From contig CAKVCP010000116.1 of assembly GCA_934725735.1 (NCBI GenBank), positions 1 to 6,808 on the forward strand: 6,808 nucleotides of DNA. The letters run 5' to 3'. This stretch comes from an uncultured Thermoguttaceae bacterium (GTDB lineage: Bacteria; Planctomycetota; Planctomycetia; Pirellulales; Thermoguttaceae). This document shows positions 1 to 4,418 of this stretch, one piece after another. Both the position numbers and the translations under genes were made by a program. The notes under the pieces were generated by a model that was not told where the DNA came from, made no database searches, and worked only from the letters and a program-made list of their open reading frames with translations. Each line of letters starts with the position of its first letter. The stretch's first letter is position 1.

Positions 1-2
1 TC

Positions 3-122
3 CAAAGACCGCTCAAGAAAAAAAAGGCCGAATACAAAGCAGACTATTATCCAAAGCGCTTTGCGGGGCGTCAGGTTATTCGAGATGCGTGCAATAGACA
101 CGAGACTCAGGCTCATCCTTGA
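3..122 (+). CDS. Possible 3' tail of an upstream gene (partial)
   Basis: The third forward frame is open from the window edge for 39 codons and ends in TGA at 120-122. The visible residues are rich in Lys and Arg with a K-K-K-K stretch near the start, and codon choice is mixed but plausible. No domain can be recognised from so short a piece. The competing first frame is also open here and for longer, so the choice rests only on protein composition. It could equally be noncoding sequence. Confidence 0.2.
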   Translation, partial: QRPLKKKKAEYKADYYPKRFAGRQVIRDACNRHETQAHP

Positions 123-344
123 ACTTTCTAAGGTCGCCATACATACATACCAAGGGGGATGGAATTGTGTCAGCATTGACGGAATGTTTTGTAAACAACG
201 AACGATGGTCAACGCTTTTCCTGTTTTTAACGTACTCCATTACGCAAAACTGCTTTGTGTGTATCGGCTTGGAGGTATATACCGCTTTATGAAAAGTGAG
301 ATTCTTCGATAAATATTGGAAAAAAACGCTTTTATCCAGGGCCC

Positions 345-373
345 TTGATATTTTGGCGCAACAGGGGTAAACT
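345..373 (+). promoter_or_regulatory. Sigma70-type promoter for the transporter gene
   Basis: A -35 box TTGATA (345-350) is followed, after a 17-base spacer, by a -10 box TAAACT (368-373). These match the TTGACA and TATAAT consensus at five and four positions of six. The predicted start near 380 gives a leader of about 108 bases before the ATG at 488. Spacing is ideal and it is the best candidate I saw upstream of this gene, but it is based on motif matching alone. Confidence 0.45.
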
Positions 374-403
374 TTTATCGTGAATTGTTTATGTGGAATG
401 ACG

Positions 404-475
404 CGTCCTGTTTCGTTCCGTCAGGCGTTATAGACGTCTGTTTCATGTTAATTTCTGGGAAACATTAGTTTTTTT
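404..475 (+). promoter_or_regulatory. Leader with repeated and self-complementary segments before the transporter
   Basis: CGTCCTGTTTC (404-414) and CGTCTGTTTC (435-444) form an imperfect direct repeat 31 bases apart. Both contain TGTTTC, which can pair with GAAACA at 459-464. A second stem, ATGTT (445-449) with AACAT (461-465), would exclude that pairing. A further stem is possible between 404-410 and 420-425 (CG-T-CCTG with CAGGCG). T7 at 469-475 follows, directly before the ribosome binding site, so one fold resembles a weak terminator. This may be an attenuator or a binding site; stems are only 5-6 bp and chance cannot be excluded. Confidence 0.25.
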
Positions 476-487
476 AGGAGAGGTCTC

Positions 488-1957
488 ATGGCAGAAGGTA
501 AGGGTGGTATAAGCGCTTATGTGCGCCTACAAATTGCCTATGCGCTCGAATTTGCGATATGGGGTTGTTGGTCCTATGCGCTTGGTACTTATGCGAACGT
601 AGTAGGGGTCAACGTTGGTAAGTTGTATTCGGCTTTTGCCCTTGGCGCTCTTTTTTCACCTCTTATCGGCCCTATTGCCGATAGAAAGTTTGCCGCGCAG
701 AAAGTTTTTGCCTTTATGCAAACGATTTGCGCTTTGTGTTTGCTCTACTGCGGAAAGATCGCTTCCGACGTTGCGAATTCCGCTACGCCGACCGTTGGTT
801 GGACCTGGATTATCATGATGTTCATTGCTGGTTTGATGTTCATGCCGTCAATTCCGCTTTTGAACGCAATCGTATTCAAGCATATTCCTAACAAGAAAAA
901 ATCTCCGTTGGTCTTCATTTTCGGCACCCTGGGATGGATTGCCGTTAATCTCGTCCTCGAACATGTTTTCGACGGCGGCGTCAAGATCTTCTACTATGTC
1001 GACGGCGTGATTGCTCTTGCGTTGGCTGCGTATGCATTGACTCTTCCTAACACTCCTCCTTCTGGCTCTCAGAATTCTGATCCGTTTGGTTTCAAAGCTC
1101 TTGCCCTTTTCAAGCGCTTCGATTTTGCCCTTTTCATCCTTTGCGCTTCCTTGGTCGGTTGCTTTGGTTCGAACTACTATTTCCCCTTTGTCGGCGAATG
1201 CTTCCCCAACAAGGGCGTCTATAACCAGTATAGCGAAATCGTCTTCATGGCCGCGCTTGCCTTTGCCGTCTCGAAGATTGGTCTTAAATGGACTCTTACC
1301 CTTGGTATGGGCGCTTGGGGCGTTCGTTACCTCTGCTTTGCGCAGGGAAGCGACGCTTTAGCTCTCGTTGGTATTCTATGCCATGGTCTTGCCTATGCGT
1401 TCTTGTACACCGCCGCATACATGTATGCCGATCGCGTGGCGCCGAAAGAAATGAAAGCTAGCGTTCAGGCGTTAGTTGCGTTCCTCCTTCTGGGCGTGGC
1501 GCAAACTATCTCCGGTTACGCTGTCGACTGGGAAAAGAATCGTAATCTTATACCTTCTGAGGAGCCTGCCGCGACGACGACCAACGAACAGGCTTCTTTC
1601 TCTCTGACAACTCCTGCATTTGCGCAAGACGTTGATATTGACGAAGTCGTTATTACCGTTGAAGAAGACTCCGTCGCGACTGCTGAAACTCCTGCCGCTG
1701 CTCCTGAAGAAGCCGCGACTGTTGAAACTCCTGCCGCCGCTCCTGAAGAAGCCGTTGATGAAAATGCTACTGGAGAAGAGACCAAGGTTTCGAGTGATAA
1801 AAAGTTCTCCGTTTGGGATCAAAACGTTCGGAACAAATACAATTGGAAGAGAATCTGGGGAGAACCCGGCGTCTTCTGCTTGGTTTTCGCCATTATTTTC
1901 GCACTTTTAGGACGCGAACCGAAAGCTGCTGAAGAAGAAGAGGAAAAGAAAGACTGA
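488..1957 (+). CDS. MFS transporter, nucleoside:H+ symporter-like, with acidic Pro/Ala insert
   Basis: This is a 489-residue inner-membrane transporter of the major facilitator superfamily. About twelve hydrophobic segments are visible, at roughly 14-36, 46-64, 74-94, 104-126, 140-158, 168-186, 211-232, 248-264, 268-285, 288-312, 322-345 and 458-475. The segment 2-3 loop G-x-L-F-S-P-L-I-G-P-I-A-D-R carries the MFS motif A pattern. The later blocks G-M-G-A-W-G-V-R-Y, C-H-G-L-A-Y-A-F and A-S-V-Q-A resemble the nucleoside H+ symporter (NupG/XapB) family. The substrate is not proven; nucleosides are the family expectation. About 110 residues (346-455) separate segments 11 and 12. This loop should be periplasmic; it is Pro/Ala/Glu-rich with a duplicated 13-residue unit. 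The tail ends in a Glu/Lys cluster. The start is set by AGGAG at 476-480, seven bases before the ATG. The gene is flanked by its own promoter and terminator, so it is probably monocistronic. Confidence 0.93.
   Translation: MAEGKGGISAYVRLQIAYALEFAIWGCWSYALGTYANVVGVNVGKLYSAFALGALFSPLIGPIADRKFAAQKVFAFMQTICALCLLYCGKIASDVANSATPTVGWTWIIMMFIAGLMFMPSIPLLNAIVFKHIPNKKKSPLVFIFGTLGWIAVNLVLEHVFDGGVKIFYYVDGVIALALAAYALTLPNTPPSGSQNSDPFGFKALALFKRFDFALFILCASLVGCFGSNYYFPFVGECFPNKGVYNQYSEIVFMAALAFAVSKIGLKWTLTLGMGAWGVRYLCFAQGSDALALVGILCHGLAYAFLYTAAYMYADRVAPKEMKASVQALVAFLLLGVAQTISGYAVDWEKNRNLIPSEEPAATTTNEQASFSLTTPAFAQDVDIDEVVITVEEDSVATAETPAAAPEEAATVETPAAAPEEAVDENATGEETKVSSDKKFSVWDQNVRNKYNWKRIWGEPGVFCLVFAIIFALLGREPKAAEEEEEKKD
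1676..1753 (+). repeat. 39-bp in-frame tandem repeat, two copies
   Basis: Copies at 1676-1714 and 1715-1753 differ at two bases (C/T at 1683/1722 and T/C at 1699/1738). Each encodes 13 residues, A-T-A/V-E-T-P-A-A-A-P-E-E-A, in the loop before the last membrane segment of the transporter. The second difference is silent and the first changes Ala to Val, suggesting a fairly recent duplication that kept the reading frame. Copy number may vary between strains. Confidence 0.9.
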
Positions 1958-2016
1958 TCATCTTCTAAAAGAAGAGAATAGTTTGCGTCGGTCTACTGTT
2001 ATTGACGTAGAATTAA

Positions 2017-2051
2017 GGTTCGACTCCAATATGTGGGGTCGAACCCTTTTT
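2017..2051 (+). terminator. Intrinsic terminator after the transporter gene
   Basis: An 11-bp stem (2017-2027 with 2035-2045, including one G-U wobble) closes a 7-base loop and is followed by C and T5 (2047-2051). It lies 59 bases past the transporter stop codon and 134 bases before the next start. A shorter A/T-rich hairpin, TCTTCT-AAA-AGAAGA (1961-1975), lies just past the stop but has no T run. The main hairpin has the classic form and should separate the transporter from the gene that follows. Confidence 0.85.
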
Positions 2052-2185
2052 AATGTGATTAGAAATTTACGTTTGTATGGGATTTGACGACTGTTTTTTT
2101 TTTATTTTAGCGATCTTGCCGCGTTGTCGAAAAAACACGACATGAACTAGTTTGGTTCTTTCAACTTTAGGTCGAGGAGATTAGA
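2052..2185 (+). promoter_or_regulatory. Upstream region of the BON-like gene
   Basis: This AT-rich stretch presumably holds the promoter of the gene at 2186. TTGACG (2084-2089) could be a -35 box, but no good -10 sits at normal spacing; the best AT-rich hexamer, TATTTT (2103-2108), is too close. A T10 run (2094-2103) has no stem before it, so it is not a convincing terminator. A small hairpin TGTCG/CGACA (2125-2129 with 2138-2142) has no clear role. The ribosome binding site GAGGAGA (2174-2180) is strong and lies five bases before the ATG. Confidence 0.3.
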
Positions 2186-2962
2186 ATGGGACGGTATTTC
2201 TTTGGGGCTAGCGCCTTGACGCTTTTGATTGTCGCCCTAGCGTCGATCGTGGGAGTGTTTGGAGATAATCGCTGCCTGGCTCAGACTGACACAGACGTCG
2301 CTGAAAGTATGGGCGTGGGGATGAAAAGTCGTTTTGCTTCTGGAGCCGAACCGATCACCATTGAGAGAACGAAAATTGTCCCCGGCACGCCGATGTCTGT
2401 TAATTCGACGATGAAAAATATACTTACCTCAAATTCAGGAGGTTCGTTTGGCGGAATACTTGCGCGCTATGATACTGCGAATTTTGGTAAATTTTTTGGA
2501 ACGGGCACGTTTACAGCCCGCCCCAATGTGTCGAGCGCTCGCGTTGACGCCCTGACAAACCTCGACCAGGGAGACAACGAGGTTGACAATATTGAAACGG
2601 AGCGAATGTATCCGCCCCGTTTGTCCCTCGATTTTAACCAATATCCAACCCGTCTATCCTCGAGGGCTTCAGGCGAGATTCGAGAAGTTGATCGTTTGAA
2701 CATTTCCTCGCAAATAGAAAACGTATTGACGCGATGCGACTTTGATCCAAGTCGCGAGAGCGTTCAAGCGGAGCGTATGGGAACGAAGATCATTCTTAAT
2801 GGTCGAGTAAAGTCTTTCCGGACTGCGGAACTTCTCGAAAGAGTTCTGACGATCAATTTTGGGGAAAACTCGATCGTCAACAATATAGAAATCGAAGAGC
2901 CCTACTACCAAGAGAACGCTCCGTTGGATCTTTATGGACGTCCGCTGAAGCGTTCTCTCTAA
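2186..2962 (+). CDS. Exported protein with a C-terminal BON-like domain
   Basis: This 258-residue protein starts with a signal-peptide-like segment: a short basic end, a hydrophobic core at about 8-25, and a likely cut after C-L-A (32), leaving Q-T-D. There is no lipobox. Residues 33-140 are low-complexity, rich in Ser, Asn, Thr and Gly, with no recognised domain. Residues 141-150 (M-Y-P-P-R-L-S-L-D-F) look like a motif I recall from planctomycete envelope proteins. About 170-238 resembles a BON domain: a helix (I-S-S-Q-I-E-N-V-L-T), a strand with I-I-L-N-G-R-V, a second helix (A-E-L-L-E-R-V-L) and a final strand V-N-N-I-E-I-E. BON domains often bind phospholipid or occur near secretins. The usual Gly-Val of the late turn is replaced by N-S-I-V, so the match is degenerate. 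The start is set by a strong GAGGAGA. The gene converges with the lipoprotein gene. Confidence 0.72.
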   Translation: MGRYFFGASALTLLIVALASIVGVFGDNRCLAQTDTDVAESMGVGMKSRFASGAEPITIERTKIVPGTPMSVNSTMKNILTSNSGGSFGGILARYDTANFGKFFGTGTFTARPNVSSARVDALTNLDQGDNEVDNIETERMYPPRLSLDFNQYPTRLSSRASGEIREVDRLNISSQIENVLTRCDFDPSRESVQAERMGTKIILNGRVKSFRTAELLERVLTINFGENSIVNNIEIEEPYYQENAPLDLYGRPLKRSL

Positions 2963-2986
2963 TCGTCTGAATTGACTTCGGATTGG
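2963..2986. other. 24-base gap between convergent genes
   Basis: Only 24 bases separate the stop codons of the BON-like gene (+) and the lipoprotein gene (-). I see no hairpin with a T run on either strand, only weak 4-bp complementarity (AATC with GATT). Transcripts from the two strands may therefore run into each other. Confidence 0.6.
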
Positions 2987-4327
2987 TTACTTTTTAAGGT
3001 ATATTTCCGTCGGCGGGGCGGAAGCGTCAGGTTGGAATTCGTTAAGCATGTCCAGCTCTTGCGTCTTCTTTAACGCCCCCTCGGGAACATATCCTCCTGA
3101 GGTACGTTCAAACCCGTTCTCAAGCGGATTGGAGAAGAGCTTCTCCTGTTCGGTTTGTCTTTGAATGTATTGTTTCTTGGCGTCTTCTACGCCCGTTTCA
3201 TAAGCGGGCGTGGAAGGGCTTGGATTGGAGTTTCCTTGTTCTAACACATTCTGAGGGCCCTTGTCGTATTCTTCCAAGGCTCGATCGCTTAACTGACGGG
3301 CAATGTTGCCATAGTTCTGCGACGCGGCTTGTTGAAGATCGATGTAGGAACGTTGTACTTTTCCAAACTGAATCGGATTGGACGCTCCTGGGGCGGCGCG
3401 TAAAGAGGAGAGGTTTTCTCCCTTAGCCGCTTGATTGGCTTTGTAGTTCTCCGCGTCTTGGCGTCTTTTTTCTCTGTAATAATTTTCCTTCGAAAGACCG
3501 TTTTCCAAAACTCGACGCATTTGATCTTCGCGTTCGCGTTGGGATTCTATGAGATTCCCATAAGTTTGCATCGGAGAATCGCCAATCTCTTTGAATTTAC
3601 TGTCGGAGACGTCGACCGTATCAATTAGGCGAGTTCCATTTTTAGCGTCAAATTCCGCCTTTTTTTGCCTATTCTTCAACGCGTATCTCGCTTGAAGTTC
3701 AGCAATCGGATTTTCTGACGTTTCATCGCCACCGAGCATCAAACGCGCAATTTTCTCCGCCTCTGATTCGTCTTCGCGAGAGTTTTTCTTTTTCGGAATA
3801 GGCTCTGAATTGCCGAGAGTCGTTGTTCGAATCTCTTTCGAAAGAGTTGCTTGTCCTGTTTTTGCGTCCTTAAAAATAGAGAGAATTGTTATTTCTTCTT
3901 TAGGTTGTTCAAGTAATCCGAGATCTAAATACACATGATAAGAATACCCTGTTTCTTTATTGTACTTGCGGTGTTTTTGGTTCAGTTCTTCTGAAGTCAA
4001 AACCATCTGGGCGTCTGGCTGAGTTAGCGCGACGCCATCTTCCACGCTGTAGTACACGTTGACGGTGAGATCGCCGTCAACCATAATCGATTTAGTATAG
4101 CATCCTTTCTTGAAAAAGCGTATGACGCCGCCTTTTCCTCGCCGAAGAGGAAGAGTCGGATCATCGGGCCTGAACGGATAATCTTCCCAGTAGTCCTCAA
4201 ACATTTCAACTTTCTCGGGCTGGGGATCACCGAAGAAGAAATATTTTCGGGGACCAACACTCGAACATCCGAGAATCGTCTGGAAAAGGAGTGCAAGTAA
4301 GAGTGTGGGAACCAGGCGCGTTTTCAT
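2987..4327 (-). CDS. Secretin-linked lipoprotein, conserved N-terminal domain and Q/N/E-rich tail
   Basis: This 446-residue protein is a predicted lipoprotein: M-K-T-R, a hydrophobic core, then lipobox I-L-G-C with the lipidated Cys at 21. Ser at +2 suggests outer-membrane sorting if the enterobacterial rule holds here. Residues 60-175 look like a folded beta-rich domain (G-G-V-I-R-F-F-K-K, S-I-M-V-D-G-D-L-T-V-N-V-Y-Y), a pattern I associate with uncharacterised planctomycete proteins. The rest (175-446) is polar, rich in Gln, Asn, Glu, Lys and Arg, probably helical or disordered. It lies 91 bases downstream of the secretin gene on the same strand, suggesting a role with the secretin. No Shine-Dalgarno sequence precedes the ATG, unlike the two plus-strand genes. 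The lipobox still fixes this start, and no in-frame ATG, GTG or TTG lies between it and the upstream stop. The function is unknown; a pilotin-like or accessory role is inference. Confidence 0.88.
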   Translation of the reverse strand: MKTRLVPTLLLALLFQTILGCSSVGPRKYFFFGDPQPEKVEMFEDYWEDYPFRPDDPTLPLRRGKGGVIRFFKKGCYTKSIMVDGDLTVNVYYSVEDGVALTQPDAQMVLTSEELNQKHRKYNKETGYSYHVYLDLGLLEQPKEEITILSIFKDAKTGQATLSKEIRTTTLGNSEPIPKKKNSREDESEAEKIARLMLGGDETSENPIAELQARYALKNRQKKAEFDAKNGTRLIDTVDVSDSKFKEIGDSPMQTYGNLIESQREREDQMRRVLENGLSKENYYREKRRQDAENYKANQAAKGENLSSLRAAPGASNPIQFGKVQRSYIDLQQAASQNYGNIARQLSDRALEEYDKGPQNVLEQGNSNPSPSTPAYETGVEDAKKQYIQRQTEQEKLFSNPLENGFERTSGGYVPEGALKKTQELDMLNEFQPDASAPPTEIYLKK

Positions 4328-4365
4328 TGCTTTAACGAAGTAAGTGAAGGTGATTATTTGAAGAA

Positions 4366-4393
4366 GTCCTCTAGACTAATTAGTCTAGAGGAC
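4366..4393 (-). terminator. Perfect 28-bp palindrome, likely terminator or attenuator after the secretin gene
   Basis: The sequence GTCCTCTAGACT-AATT-AGTCTAGAGGAC reads identically on both strands. As RNA it gives a 12-bp stem with a 4-base loop, starting 26 bases past the secretin stop and ending 39 bases before the lipoprotein ATG. On the minus strand it is followed by TTCTTC, a poor T tract, so termination may be partial; the plus strand has no T run after it. Two CTAG tetramers lie inside it. It could instead be a binding site for a dimeric regulator. Confidence 0.55.
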
Positions 4394-4418
4394 GTGTGTA
4401 GAGGAGTGTGAAGATTCG

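Larger units (their letters stand above)
1..487. other. Left intergenic region, no confident gene
   Basis: No well-supported gene is visible. Two frames are open from the left edge. The third forward frame runs to a TGA at 120-122 and reads as a basic, ordinary-looking protein tail (…A-E-Y-K-A-D-Y-Y-P-K-R-F-A-G-R…). The first forward frame runs to a TAA at 310-312, but it has no ribosome binding site at its TTG (61), uses AGG, AGA and ATA freely, and gives a Cys/aromatic-rich protein I do not recognise. An A8 run (19-26) sits where the two frames overlap. From about 313 onward the sequence is AT-rich and looks like promoter and leader for the transporter gene. The minus strand shows no long open frame. 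Confidence 0.5.

Noticed and set aside
61..312. Open frame of 83 codons (104 if taken from the window edge), first forward frame
   Set aside because: It would start at a TTG without a ribosome binding site. Its protein is Cys- and aromatic-rich with no recognisable domain and its codon use is unlike the neighbours. It may be a chance frame, though a gene tail from the left is not excluded.
1472..1822. Minus-strand frames opposite the transporter insert
   Set aside because: They exist because the Pro/Ala/Glu-rich repeat region has few stop triplets on the other strand. The plus frame encodes a coherent transporter, so these are shadows.
2017..2027. GGTTCGACTCC, which resembles a tRNA T-arm
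   Set aside because: The flanks do not form a T-stem and no acceptor, D or anticodon arm can be built upstream. The bases are better explained as the left arm of the terminator stem.
2094..2103. T10 run as a terminator
   Set aside because: No convincing stem precedes it, and a strong terminator already lies at 2017-2051.
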